Shown here: one piece after another, positions 9,047 to 17,741 of the stretch
How the letters are laid out: each line of letters starts with the position of its first letter
Position numbering within the stretch: position 1 is the stretch's first letter
Assembly: GCA_036267155.1 (NCBI GenBank)
Contig: DATAWP010000032.1
Coordinates: 29,008-93,007, forward strand
DNA length: 64,000 nucleotides
Direction of reading: 5' to 3'
Source of the DNA: PALSA-1353 sp036267155
GTDB taxonomy: Bacteria > Planctomycetota > Phycisphaerae > Tepidisphaerales > Tepidisphaeraceae
The notes under the pieces: generated by a model
Database searches by the model: none
Seen by the model: only the letters and a program-made list of their open reading frames with translations
What the model was told of the DNA's origin: nothing
Made by a program: the position numbers and the translations under genes

Positions 9047-9448
9047 TTACTTCTGCCCTTCTTGCAAAGCCGTTTCCATGATCGAGTACTGATCGCGAAG
9101 CAGCTCCACGGCAAGAGAATGCTGCAGCGCGTTCTTGGCCTGATCGCTCATGAGCTGCTCCATCGAACGGTTGTTGCCGTCGTGAAACAAAATGTTCCGG
9201 CGCGGATCCTGGATATCCATCGAGATATCGCCGAAATCCACGCTGCCCGGAGCGGCGGTTTGCTGCTGCTGGACCTTTCGCAACAGCATCGACTGAAACT
9301 GCGGAAGCGAAAGATCCTTCTGCACGTAGTTGGGCGTAGAGGCGTTCACAATATCCTCGCCCAGCACCCGCTCCCGCGCGTCGGTGAAATCAAGCCACTT
9401 CTCTAAAACCGGCTCGCTTCCCTGGTTGAGCAAACGGTCCAGATACAT
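9047..9448 (-). CDS. flgB: Flagellar proximal rod protein FlgB
   Basis: FlgB by the N-terminal motif REVLGEDIVN-like ARERVLGEDIVNASTPNYVQ and the C-terminal LAVELLRDQYSIMETALQEG. An open frame continues 30 codons upstream, but the ATG at 9448 is preferred. It has a perfect AGGAGG ribosome site (9454-9459) five bases upstream, and the upstream residues do not look like FlgB. The resulting 133 residues match the family. It is the first structural gene after the regulator and is probably the head of a sigma-54-dependent transcription unit. Confidence 0.93.
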   Translation of the reverse strand: MYLDRLLNQGSEPVLEKWLDFTDARERVLGEDIVNASTPNYVQKDLSLPQFQSMLLRKVQQQQTAAPGSVDFGDISMDIQDPRRNILFHDGNNRSMEQLMSDQAKNALQHSLAVELLRDQYSIMETALQEGQK

Positions 9449-9521
9449 TTGGACCTCCTGGGTCAAATTCCATGCCAGAAAAAAAACTCGGACAAATCCA
9501 CACAAAGCCTGCGCAAAACGG

Positions 9522-9537
9522 CGCGAATCTTGCGCCA
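9522..9537 (-). promoter_or_regulatory. Candidate sigma-54 (-24/-12) promoter for flgB operon
   Basis: On the minus strand the sequence TGGCGCA-N4-TCGCG has the invariant GG and GC at the spacing required for RpoN promoters (consensus TGGCAC-N5-TTGCW; the second T of the -12 box is replaced by C). The predicted start near 9511 would leave a leader of about 60 bases before the flgB ATG and its AGGAGG. The adjacent gene encodes an RpoN activator. Known: late or rod/hook genes are often sigma-54 dependent. The assignment is inference. Confidence 0.5.
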
Positions 9538-9539
9538 TC

Positions 9540-9556
9540 GGCGCAGGAGCTGCGCC
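9540..9556. promoter_or_regulatory. Inverted repeat upstream of flgB promoter (activator site or terminator stem)
   Basis: GGCGCAG and CTGCGCC form a perfect 7-bp inverted repeat around a 3-base centre. It touches the stop codon of the sigma-54 activator gene and lies just upstream of the candidate -24 box. A second, weaker inverted repeat (GGCGC/GCGCC, 9520-9536) overlaps the promoter. It could be an enhancer-like operator for the activator or a stem ending the activator transcript; there is no strong T-run. Confidence 0.4.
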
Positions 9557-10929
9557 TATTCATGCGCGATCGTTTCAGCCAATTCACCTTCCTCGCGCCA
9601 TCGCTTCAGCTTCATTCCCAGCGTTCGCACACCGATGCCCAGCGCGCTGGCCGTCCGAACGCGATGGCCTTTGAACTGCTGAAGAGTGCTGAGGATCACC
9701 TGTTTTTCAATGTCGGCCAGCGGCCGGCCCGCCAAGCCCTCGGCAATCGGGGCGGCATGGTGCTGCTTGAGCCACGGCTCGATGGTCTGCGCACGGATAA
9801 CGCCAGGTTCGCTTTCCAAAACCACCGCCCGCTCGACGATGTTCTGCAATTCGCGCACGTTGCCTGGCCAGTCGTAACGCTGCAAAAGCGAGAGCGCCTC
9901 CGGCTCAATGTGGCGAAACGCGGTCCGCTCGCGCTTACTCGCCTGGTGAATGAAATGGCGGCAGAGTTCCGGAATGTCCTCCAGCCGATTGCGAAGCGGC
10001 GGAATCTCGATCGGAACCACGTTGAGGCGGTAAAACAGATCGCGGCGGAAATCTCCCTCTTCAACGCAGCTTTCCAGGTTCCGGTTGGTCGTGGCGATCA
10101 CGCGCACGTCCACCTGCTGCGTGAGACTGCTGCCGACACGCTCGAAACAGCTTTCCTGAAGGACGCGAAGAAGCTTGGCCTGGAGGGCCGGTGCGATTTC
10201 GCTGATCTCATCCAGCAGCAACGTCCCGCCGTCGGCCAACTCGAATCGCCCCCGGCGGAGCTTGTCGGCGCCGGTGAATGCGCCTTTTTCATGGCCGAAG
10301 AGTTCGGACTCCAACAAATTTTCCGAAAGCGCGGCGCAATTGACGGCCAGCATCGGCCTCTCGCGGCGAGCCGAGGCCAGATGGATCGCCCGGGCGACGA
10401 TCTCTTTTCCCGTGCCGCTTTCCCCGCGGATGAGCACCGTCGCGTTGCTGCGCGCAACCAGCTCAATTTTCTGCTTCACCTGCTCCATTGCCGGCCCGTC
10501 GCCCACCAGCGGCCGGGGCGAGCCGATTTCGGTCATGCTCCGATACGCCTGGTTTTCCAGCCGCAGCCGGCTGTGCTCCAGCGTGCGATCCACGAGGAGT
10601 TTGATCTCGTCGCCGTTGAACGGCTTTTGGATGTAATCGTAAGCTCCCAGTTTCATCGCCTCGACGGCGTTGGAAACGGTCGCGAACGCGGTCATCAGGA
10701 CCACCGGCATATCCGGGCGCAATCGCCTGGCCTCGGCCATCAATTCCAGGCCTGACATCTTCGGCATGCGAAGATCGGTGATGAGCAGATCGAATCGGGC
10801 CGGACCGAGGCGGGCAACGGCGGACGCGCCGTCGACGGCCGCGACGACTTCGTGTCCCTCGCGCACCAGAATCTGCGCTAGGGAATCTCGCATCATGTCC
10901 TGATCGTCAACGATGAGTATCCGAGCCAT
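9556..10929 (-). CDS. Sigma-54-dependent response regulator (NtrC family, flagellar)
   Basis: The 457-residue activator has three domains. The receiver (1-120) has phosphoacceptor Asp52 in LLITDLRMP. The AAA+ domain (about 140-370) has Walker A GESGTGKE and the sigma-54 contact loop GAFTGA. The C-terminal Fis-type helix-turn-helix includes VRTASALGIGVRTLGMKLKR. It drives RpoN promoters when phosphorylated, presumably by the kinase encoded immediately upstream. Location directly before flgB resembles FlrC/FleR/FlbD-type flagellar activators. Start: ATG 17 bases after the kinase stop. Confidence 0.93.
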   Translation of the reverse strand: MARILIVDDQDMMRDSLAQILVREGHEVVAAVDGASAVARLGPARFDLLITDLRMPKMSGLELMAEARRLRPDMPVVLMTAFATVSNAVEAMKLGAYDYIQKPFNGDEIKLLVDRTLEHSRLRLENQAYRSMTEIGSPRPLVGDGPAMEQVKQKIELVARSNATVLIRGESGTGKEIVARAIHLASARRERPMLAVNCAALSENLLESELFGHEKGAFTGADKLRRGRFELADGGTLLLDEISEIAPALQAKLLRVLQESCFERVGSSLTQQVDVRVIATTNRNLESCVEEGDFRRDLFYRLNVVPIEIPPLRNRLEDIPELCRHFIHQASKRERTAFRHIEPEALSLLQRYDWPGNVRELQNIVERAVVLESEPGVIRAQTIEPWLKQHHAAPIAEGLAGRPLADIEKQVILSTLQQFKGHRVRTASALGIGVRTLGMKLKRWREEGELAETIAHE

Positions 10930-10946
10930 GCTTTCTCCCGGTTGCT

Positions 10947-11810
10947 TCAGGTCCTGATTTCAAAAATCGCGCCGCCTTGCGGGGCGTTGGCAGCGGTGAT
11001 GGTTCCATCATGGGCCTCGACGATTCGATAAACGATCGCCAGGCCCAATCCCGTGCCGGTCTCCTTGGTCGTGAAAAACGGATTGAAAATCCTGTCCAGA
11101 ACGGCCGGGGCGATCCCCGGGCCCGTGTCCCTGATCGAGAGATGGAATTTGCCGTCCGATTCCAGCGGCGACCACACGATGTCGATGGAGCCGCACCCGC
11201 CGACGGCCTCGACCGCGTTGATGGTGAGGTTGAGAATCGCCTGGCCCATCAGCAGCGGGTCGATGCGCACAAACATGGGCCGTGGCCCAACGGCGCGGTG
11301 GACGACGCCCGGCCCGATGCGGTCCGCCGCCAGTTCGAGCGACTGATCGACGAGGCTGGCCAGATCGGTTTTGACGAGCTGTGGAGAAATCTCACGGGAG
11401 AACTGAAGAACCTGGCTGACCAATCCCTCCAGGCGTTTGACGCCGGAGGAGATTTTGTTAACCAGTTCCAACGATGCGGGCAATTCCTGAAGGTCTCGCG
11501 CCAGAGAGGACGCGTATAGCTCGATCCCACCGAGCGGGTTGCGGATTTCATGCGCCATGCCGGCCGCCATCTCCCCCAGGGCAGCCAGGCGCTTCTTGCG
11601 CTCGAGCTGCCGATTTTTTTCCGACAACTCGTTGCGGAGCGATTGAACCGTCTTCTGAAGCTGCGTGTGCGATTGTTGAAGGTTTTCGGTCAGTTGGTAG
11701 TACGCCTGCACGGCGCGGCCCAGATCCTCGATCCGGGCAGCGTTGGATGCCTGCACGCTCGGCGGCTGCACATCCGCTTTCGGACCGGAGATTTCGGCGA
11801 CGGTGGTCAT
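10947..11810 (-). CDS. Soluble sensor histidine kinase, partner of the flagellar sigma-54 regulator
   Basis: The 287-residue protein has no membrane segment and no PAS domain. It has an N-terminal coiled coil (about 25-75), a HisKA domain with phosphoacceptor His87 in GMAHEIRNPLGG, and HATPase_c with N box (ILNLTINAVEAV), G1 (DTGPGIAP) and G2 (GTGLGLAIV). The frame is open much further upstream, but ATG 11810 is chosen because the upstream part is a shadow of the flgN-like gene. The operon position suggests an FlrB/FleS-like kinase sensing flagellar assembly. Confidence 0.9.
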   Translation of the reverse strand: MTTVAEISGPKADVQPPSVQASNAARIEDLGRAVQAYYQLTENLQQSHTQLQKTVQSLRNELSEKNRQLERKKRLAALGEMAAGMAHEIRNPLGGIELYASSLARDLQELPASLELVNKISSGVKRLEGLVSQVLQFSREISPQLVKTDLASLVDQSLELAADRIGPGVVHRAVGPRPMFVRIDPLLMGQAILNLTINAVEAVGGCGSIDIVWSPLESDGKFHLSIRDTGPGIAPAVLDRIFNPFFTTKETGTGLGLAIVYRIVEAHDGTITAANAPQGGAIFEIRT

Positions 11811-11815
11811 GACAT

Positions 11816-12259
11816 TTATCGACGCAAATCGAGGGCCGTTTTTTTCTGGCCATACGCGGCGGCGGCATAGTTCACGTTGAACTTCCGGGCGGCGGCGGCC
11901 TGGTTGATCCCACGCCCCAGGTTGAGTTTCCGCTGCTGAAGCACCAGCGTGTCCTCGCGGTCGGCGGTCGTGATCTGTTCCAGCAATCGGCGCGTCTCCG
12001 CCAGCAGCGAATCGGCCCTCTCCCGCCGATCCGCCGACAGACCCGACAAATACCGCGGCCAATCCTTCCTCGCCGGGGAAACTGTCTGCTCCAGCATCGC
12101 GATCTGGTCCAGAAGCTTTTGACGCTTCGACAGCACCAGCAACAAATCCTCCGTGCGAGAATTCCGCACGTGCTCGTGCTGGATATTGGCCAGCTTGGCG
12201 AGGCTCTGATAACCGTCCAGTTGCTGCTCCAGCGCGCAAATGACCTTATCCTCTGTCAT
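11816..12259 (-). CDS. flgN: FlgN-like flagellar chaperone
   Basis: The 147-residue, largely helical protein starts at MTEDKVICALEQQ (ATG 12259). The upstream frame is only an overlap with the TPR gene. It has the FlgN layout: a long helical pair with SKRQKLLDQIAMLEQ in the middle and a C-terminal LNLGRGINQAAA region. FlgN chaperones the hook-filament junction proteins FlgK and FlgL. It lies between a TPR protein and the kinase. Primary similarity is modest, so the call rests on size, helicity and context. Confidence 0.65.
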   Translation of the reverse strand: MTEDKVICALEQQLDGYQSLAKLANIQHEHVRNSRTEDLLLVLSKRQKLLDQIAMLEQTVSPARKDWPRYLSGLSADRRERADSLLAETRRLLEQITTADREDTLVLQQRKLNLGRGINQAAAARKFNVNYAAAAYGQKKTALDLRR

Positions 12260-12281
12260 AAAAAACTCCCGGCGATTTTCC

Positions 12282-14633
12282 TCACCACATTCCCGAATCG
12301 TTGGTCCACTGCAGCCATTGGTCCCAATACTTCTTGGGCATGGAGAACGTCCCGTCCTGGAATGCCGCCGCCGGCATGTGCTGAAGCATCCATTTGGCCC
12401 GGTTGTTGGCGGCCTTGGCTTCTTCCGGTTTGCCCAGGGCGAAATACGCGTTGACGATTTGCACGTATGCCGACACCGATGCCGGATCGTTCTGATAGCT
12501 GAAAGCCGCATCGTCGTAGAGCTTGATCGCTTCCTGGTACGCTCCCAGGTCATACATGCAATCGGCCCGGTAAAAATGGGCCAGCTTTTGATAGAGCTTG
12601 TCCACGTCCTGCGTTGGGGCGGAGACGCGATAGAGATCAATCACCTGGTCGTACAGCCCGCGGGCCTTGAGCAAGCGATCTCGCCGGGCGGCGGCCGCTT
12701 CGGCGACCTCCGACGCAACCGCGTTCGGCGATGTCTGCGCGGATGCCAACTTCGCATCCAACAATGCGGCGCTCTTGCGATAGCTGTCAGCCATCATAAA
12801 AATCATTTGCGGCTTCTGGGCATCGTTGGGATATCGCTGCGTCAGTTCCTGCAAACGGGCGATGGACTCTTCGTAACGCCCGGTGCGGTAATAAAGCTGC
12901 GCCAGTTCACGAAGCGATTGGCGGAATTCCTCCGCTGACGGATCGACCAGCGGATTGTTCTCGACCACGCTCAGCAGGGTCTTCTCCGCCCGAACGTACA
13001 TGGTCGGACCCTTGGCGATGTAAGCCTCCGCGAGCGGCACGGCGCATCGGCTGGCGGCCAGGCTCTTGGCATAATTCAATTGGCAACGCTGGAACGCGTC
13101 GATCGCCTTGTCGAACATGCCCGCCGCTTGATAGGCCCGCCCTAGACGCAACAGCGCATCGGGCGCCATTCGGTCGCTGGGGCGCTCGGCAACGAACAAC
13201 TCCAGCGCCGCGATCGCAGCCTGGAGATTCCCCGCCTTGTCGTAAAGATCCACGCCTTTCCAGAGCGCGTCGGAGTAGCCGTGATCGTCCAGAAGGGTCA
13301 ACTGATGCGAATAGAGGATGTAGGCGTCGCCGGCCTTGTTGCGAAGATCGATCACCTGCTGACCGCGGCGGATCTTCTCCGTCGGGTTGGCATCGGGGAT
13401 CGTTTCTTCAAGCTGGTCGGCTCTCTTCTCGCTGGTGCTGCCGTACTCGGAATAAAAACCGGGCGACGGCGATGGAGCCAGCGACTGCTCGTCCGCCATG
13501 ACTTCCAGGGCGGACTGGTAATCCTGCCGGTCGGACAGCATTTCCGCCGCCTGCCGGAAAGAGGCGATGCATTCCGCCTTGTACTTGGACCGTGACGGCC
13601 GGCGATCGATCTGCTCCACCAGATCGTGAAAATCACTCAGGCCGGCGTCGGCATCCTGCATCATGATCCGGCAAACGCCCCGGCACAGCAGCGCCAGCGG
13701 CGCCGCCTTGGATTCGGGGTGCGAGACCAGCACCGCATCGTAAAACGAGATCGCCGTCGTCGGATCGTTCCGGTCCTGGTAAATCCGCCCGAGATAAAAT
13801 GCCGCATCCGCATCCAGCGGATGGCTCACGCGAAGCTGGTCGCGCGCCAGACGCAGATACCTCTCGGCATCATCGGGCAACCCTTCGCGGTAGGAGCAAT
13901 ATCCCTGTTGATAATTGAACGTCCCCTGATCCACCGGATCGTTGTCGAGGCGGAGGGCGTCGGCCAGCAGTTTGCGCGCATCGGCGAACTGCTTGCGGTC
14001 GATTAGAATTCCAGCCCGCTGATCCAGCGCCCAGGCACGTTCGGCATCGGTCAACTTCGGCTGATTCAGATAATCCTGCAACGATACGTCCGCATTGGCC
14101 GGATCATCATTGGCAAGCTCCAGTTCGATGAGCTTTCGACGAAGGCTCAGCGAATGGGTGGCATCCATCGCGATGGCCTGGCGATAATTTTCGGCCGCCT
14201 CCGCCGGGTGACCCAAGGCGGCGTAGCTGTCGGCCACGCGGCGATGCAAGTCAGCGTCCGGCTTGATCCCGAGTTGCACGGCCAATTCCGTTTGCTCAAT
14301 GATTCGCTCATAGTTCGCCGGCACCCCGATCTTGTCCTGCGTCTGTGCCGCTTCCAAAGATTTGGCGATCAGCAGATGAATTTGCGCTTCTTTTGCCGGC
14401 AGCGGTTTTTCCGTTTCCAGAATCCGTGAAAGCTGCTGCAACGCGGCGTTGGGCCGGTCCTGTTTCAGGTAATCCTGGGCAACGGCGATCTTCTGATCGA
14501 TGGTCGCGCCGGGGCCGGGACTGATGAACAGATATCCCGCGTAGACGAACAGCGCGATCGAAAGAATAAAAAGTGGAAGCTGCCAGAGTTGAGAAAAACG
14601 CTGCGCCGATCGGCTGGCCCGAGACGTGGCCAT
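12282..14633 (-). CDS. Membrane-anchored tetratricopeptide-repeat protein
   Basis: The 783-residue protein has one N-terminal membrane segment (LPLFILSIALFVYAGYLFI, about 21-40) followed by TPR units over the rest, for example YAALGHPAEAAENYRQAIAM and YQAAGMFDKAIDAFQRC. It has no catalytic motif. The first possible start at 14657 is TTG; ATG 14633 with an upstream GGCAGG is preferred. It heads the regulatory part of the flagellar cluster, ending 22 bases before flgN. A scaffold role in flagellar assembly or envelope protein handling is possible but not shown. Confidence 0.8.
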   Translation of the reverse strand: MATSRASRSAQRFSQLWQLPLFILSIALFVYAGYLFISPGPGATIDQKIAVAQDYLKQDRPNAALQQLSRILETEKPLPAKEAQIHLLIAKSLEAAQTQDKIGVPANYERIIEQTELAVQLGIKPDADLHRRVADSYAALGHPAEAAENYRQAIAMDATHSLSLRRKLIELELANDDPANADVSLQDYLNQPKLTDAERAWALDQRAGILIDRKQFADARKLLADALRLDNDPVDQGTFNYQQGYCSYREGLPDDAERYLRLARDQLRVSHPLDADAAFYLGRIYQDRNDPTTAISFYDAVLVSHPESKAAPLALLCRGVCRIMMQDADAGLSDFHDLVEQIDRRPSRSKYKAECIASFRQAAEMLSDRQDYQSALEVMADEQSLAPSPSPGFYSEYGSTSEKRADQLEETIPDANPTEKIRRGQQVIDLRNKAGDAYILYSHQLTLLDDHGYSDALWKGVDLYDKAGNLQAAIAALELFVAERPSDRMAPDALLRLGRAYQAAGMFDKAIDAFQRCQLNYAKSLAASRCAVPLAEAYIAKGPTMYVRAEKTLLSVVENNPLVDPSAEEFRQSLRELAQLYYRTGRYEESIARLQELTQRYPNDAQKPQMIFMMADSYRKSAALLDAKLASAQTSPNAVASEVAEAAAARRDRLLKARGLYDQVIDLYRVSAPTQDVDKLYQKLAHFYRADCMYDLGAYQEAIKLYDDAAFSYQNDPASVSAYVQIVNAYFALGKPEEAKAANNRAKWMLQHMPAAAFQDGTFSMPKKYWDQWLQWTNDSGMW

Positions 14634-14688
14634 GGCATCCCTGCCTTTCACGAACAAACGCCGGTCCTCCTGACCGAACTAGGGGCGG

Positions 14689-14716
14689 AGTATAACTTTG
14701 CCGTTTTAGAAGGCAA
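14689..14716 (-). promoter_or_regulatory. Candidate sigma-70 promoter for TPR-flgN-kinase-regulator genes
   Basis: On the minus strand TTGCCT and TATACT are separated by 16 bases. They match the -35 and -10 consensus at 4/6 and 5/6 positions and lie about 50 bases upstream of the ATG at 14633. Confidence 0.35.
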
Positions 14717-14874
14717 GCATGAACGCACCAAAAGTATTTGGGCATTTTTGACTCGATCAATTACAAAAGATCTTGCAATTCGAGGTATCGCAGGGGATGA
14801 TTTTCGGCGTTACACATCGGGATTGTTTCTGCCGGATTGTTTCTGTGCCCCCGGTTTTGTCGGAGCGAAATCGC

Positions 14875-16104
14875 ATGGCGGAAGCGGGAATCAAGTTTTC
14901 CTGCGGCGGTTGCGGACGCAGGGCCACGTGGAGGAAGGAACTCGCCGGCAGGCGCGTCCGGTGTAAATGCGGACACGTCATGGCAGTTCCCGCCGAGCCG
15001 CCCCAGGCCCAAACGGCGGAAGAAGACGATCTGTATGCGCTGGCGGATGACGCGCAGCGGGCGGCGGCCCATTTGCCGCCGACGGCCGTCGATCCGGCGG
15101 CGTTCATGCCGGCGCAAGCCGTTGCTGCCGCTGCGGGGCGAGCCATTCCTCTGGCCTATCAGCGAACCCCTACTGCCCAAGAGAAGGAACTTGCTTCGTC
15201 CAAATCAGCCATCGATTCCAATCGCGATCTGAAGGTCCCTGCCGCTCTTCTGCTGATCGGCATTGCGTTGTACGTCGGATACTACGCGGTCCATTACAAC
15301 CTGGGTTTGATTGGAATCTGCGCCACCGGGCTGGGTTTGACCATCATGACGATCCTCGAGACCGCGGTGCTGATCTGCTTCGCGATGGTGGTGGCTGGGC
15401 CACTGGGCGTCAGTTTCGGCGGATTTGGAACGGCCATCCTGAAGCTCGCGGCCATCGTCGTGCTTTGCGATGGGATCACCACTTGCGTTGACGGCCTGCT
15501 CGCCAGATACACCGCCGGCATCGGCAGCGGCGGCATCTTCGGATTCGGACTCATCGATTTCCCCGTGGCCCTCGGCGTCTACTGGACCACCCTGATTTAT
15601 CTCTTCAGCATGGACCCGGGCGATTCATGGATGGTCGTGGTCCTCCTGGCTATTTTCGACTGGATCGTACGCGTCGTTCTGATCGTGTTGTTGTTGAAAC
15701 TGATCCTGGGCCTGGGCGGGGTCGCGAGATCGACGATCGCCATTCCGTCCATGGGCGGCGGCCGGACGATTGCAAATCCCATGATCGACGAGGTCAACGC
15801 CGCCAAGGCGCAAAATGTGCTGCACGAGGCGAAGAAATACGCGTCCGACAACGGCAGACGGGCCGAAATAGGAACGATCAACGCCTGGTATGCTGCGGGC
15901 GCCAAAAACGTCTGGTACCAGACGAGCCGGGACATTAATGGCAAGGGGGATGCGTTCCAGTTGGTGGTCGAACTTCCCAATGACGCCGCCAGTCGAGCCA
16001 AGTGTTACGGCATCGCCAAGGCATACTGCGACGGGAATCGGATTTTTTATGATCCAGCGGCCATGCAGGACCACGGCGATCCGTATCTAATCATGGGGCT
16101 GTGA
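14875..16104 (+). CDS. Zinc-ribbon polytopic membrane protein, unknown function
   Basis: The 409-residue protein has a short N-terminal zinc-ribbon-like module (CGGC at about 10-13, then CKC). An Ala/Pro-rich linker follows, then about five hydrophobic helices (including ALLLIGIALYVGYYAV and MVVVLLAIFDWIVRVVLIVLLL), and a soluble C-terminal domain of about 110 residues with Trp and Tyr-rich motifs. Start: the frame opens at a TTG (14773), but ATG 14875 gives the zinc ribbon directly and has an upstream GGAG. This architecture is common among uncharacterised planctomycete proteins; no function is assigned. Confidence 0.75.
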   Translation: MAEAGIKFSCGGCGRRATWRKELAGRRVRCKCGHVMAVPAEPPQAQTAEEDDLYALADDAQRAAAHLPPTAVDPAAFMPAQAVAAAAGRAIPLAYQRTPTAQEKELASSKSAIDSNRDLKVPAALLLIGIALYVGYYAVHYNLGLIGICATGLGLTIMTILETAVLICFAMVVAGPLGVSFGGFGTAILKLAAIVVLCDGITTCVDGLLARYTAGIGSGGIFGFGLIDFPVALGVYWTTLIYLFSMDPGDSWMVVVLLAIFDWIVRVVLIVLLLKLILGLGGVARSTIAIPSMGGGRTIANPMIDEVNAAKAQNVLHEAKKYASDNGRRAEIGTINAWYAAGAKNVWYQTSRDINGKGDAFQLVVELPNDAASRAKCYGIAKAYCDGNRIFYDPAAMQDHGDPYLIMGL

Positions 16105-16115
16105 TGATCGCAGCG

Positions 16116-17660
16116 CTATTGCGCCGCCACGACCTGATCCGCCAGTTGCACGTCGCATTTTTCCGGCGGGAAGTCGCTGAGGACTTTTTGGAAATCGAGC
16201 AGGGTTTTGACCGGCTGACCGGCAATGGCGGTGATGATCGTCCCAGCACAGACGCCGCGTTTTTTCAGCGGACTGTCATCCTCGATCCCCACGACAAGAA
16301 TTCCGGACAAAGGCTTGTCGTTCCCGGCGGTGCCCGGCCAGTTGGTGGGGACCGGGCCGAGGACCATTCCTCGCCAGTAAAGCCGCTGATTCTGGTTGGA
16401 CACGACGTACTGCACCGGACGCTTAACGGGAGTCAGGTGAATAACCATCCGTTTGGCATTGCGCAGGACGACGATGGCCGTTGTCCGGCCGACGGGGGCG
16501 GCGCCGATGAGACGAACGAAACGATCGGTGTCGGTGGCGGTCATGCCGTTCACCTCAACGATCATGTCTCCGGCGCACAGGCCGCTGCCGGCGGCGGGTG
16601 ATTTGGCCTCGATCGTTTCCACGAACACGCCGATGTCATCGTCCAACTTGGCATCGCGCCGCTGCCGGGGCGTCGGGGCCGAGACCGTCACGCCGACATA
16701 TCCGTAAACCACCTCGCGGCCCTGCTCCAGTTGCCGAATCTCATCCAGCAACTCCGGCGTGATCGAGATGGCAAAGCCGATTCCGTTGGTCTGCTTCTGC
16801 GGCAGAATGACCGCTGCGTCGATGCCGACCACCTGGCCGTCGACGTCCAGCAGCGGGCCGCCGGAATTTCCGGGATTGATCTGCGCCGTCGTCTGGATCA
16901 GGTCGGAATAGAGCCGATCTTCCTTGCTGGCCAGTTTGGGAAGCGAGCGATCAGTCGCGCTGATGACGCCGACGCTGAGGGACATCTGCCCGTCGGCCGC
17001 CAGGCCGTAGGGATTTCCCAGCGTGATCGCCCACTGCCCGCGCTGGGTCGGCCCGCGCGCGAACGCCACCGTCGGCAAATTCGAAGCGGGGATTTTCAGC
17101 ACCGCCAGATCCGCCCGGGGATCGGCTCCGACGACGATGGCCGGATAAACCTTGTGGTCATCCGTCGTCACCCAGAATTGTTGCGAGTCCTCAATGACGT
17201 GCTCGTTGGTCACGATGAATCCATCGGGATCGACGACGAATCCGGTGCCGATCGTCCGCGTTGTCTTGTCCAGGAGGGCGTCGAGTTTTTGCGGATTCAT
17301 CGCCTGGGCGCACAGGGCGGAATCGGCGTCGCTGGCCGTCTGGGCCGCGGCAATCGAGACCACCGCCGGCGCCACACGCCGGGCGATGGACTGGAATTTG
17401 CCTTGAAGCGCGGGCAGGTCCGCCATGTCCGAATCGTCGGCAAGGTCGGAAATGTCGTCCGCCTTCTCAACGACCCGATCAGCCTTGTGCGACAGTGCGT
17501 CGGGTTTGGGCGAAGCGTCTGTGGGCGCGGCATCGATGCCGGCCGCAAGCGCGATGCCCGAGAACGAGCCGCGGCTCCGCAGCGATAACCCGATCACCAG
17601 CCCCAGTCCTACCAACGTCACGGCGGCGAGGCGGCCGCGACGGAACAGAAGTTGTCCCAT
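16116..17660 (-). CDS. HtrA/DegP-like secreted serine protease with two PDZ regions
   Basis: The 514-residue protein has an N-terminal hydrophobic signal or anchor (LAAVTLVGLGLVIGLSL) and a trypsin-like domain with His154 (TNEHVIE), Asp184 (RADLAVLK) and Ser266 in NPGNSGGPL. A first PDZ follows at about 320-410 (GVFVETIEAKSPAAGSGLCAGDMIVEV, shown in part) and a second degenerate PDZ at the C-terminus (SPLKKRGVCAGTIITAI). The family degrades or refolds misfolded envelope proteins. It is downstream of recA with 80 bases between, and convergent with the zinc-ribbon gene (11-base gap). Confidence 0.93.
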   Translation of the reverse strand: MGQLLFRRGRLAAVTLVGLGLVIGLSLRSRGSFSGIALAAGIDAAPTDASPKPDALSHKADRVVEKADDISDLADDSDMADLPALQGKFQSIARRVAPAVVSIAAAQTASDADSALCAQAMNPQKLDALLDKTTRTIGTGFVVDPDGFIVTNEHVIEDSQQFWVTTDDHKVYPAIVVGADPRADLAVLKIPASNLPTVAFARGPTQRGQWAITLGNPYGLAADGQMSLSVGVISATDRSLPKLASKEDRLYSDLIQTTAQINPGNSGGPLLDVDGQVVGIDAAVILPQKQTNGIGFAISITPELLDEIRQLEQGREVVYGYVGVTVSAPTPRQRRDAKLDDDIGVFVETIEAKSPAAGSGLCAGDMIVEVNGMTATDTDRFVRLIGAAPVGRTTAIVVLRNAKRMVIHLTPVKRPVQYVVSNQNQRLYWRGMVLGPVPTNWPGTAGNDKPLSGILVVGIEDDSPLKKRGVCAGTIITAIAGQPVKTLLDFQKVLSDFPPEKCDVQLADQVVAAQ

Positions 17661-17723
17661 ACCAAGGCACTTATCGGCCAGACGGCCGAGTTACCCTCGC
17701 AATTCAATATGGGGTCCGTTTAA

Positions 17724-17738
17724 TCCGGCTTTGCCGGA
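17724..17738 (-). terminator. Weak hairpin after recA
   Basis: TCCGGC and GCCGGA form a 6-bp stem with a 3-base loop a few bases after the recA stop. No proper T-run follows in the recA direction, so termination is uncertain. Confidence 0.3.
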
Positions 17739-17741
17739 AAA

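Noticed and set aside
9464..9479. TGGCATG-N4-TTGAC as sigma-54 promoter for flgB
   Set aside because: It lacks the invariant C of the -12 GC, and its transcript would start after the flgB ribosome site, leaving no leader.
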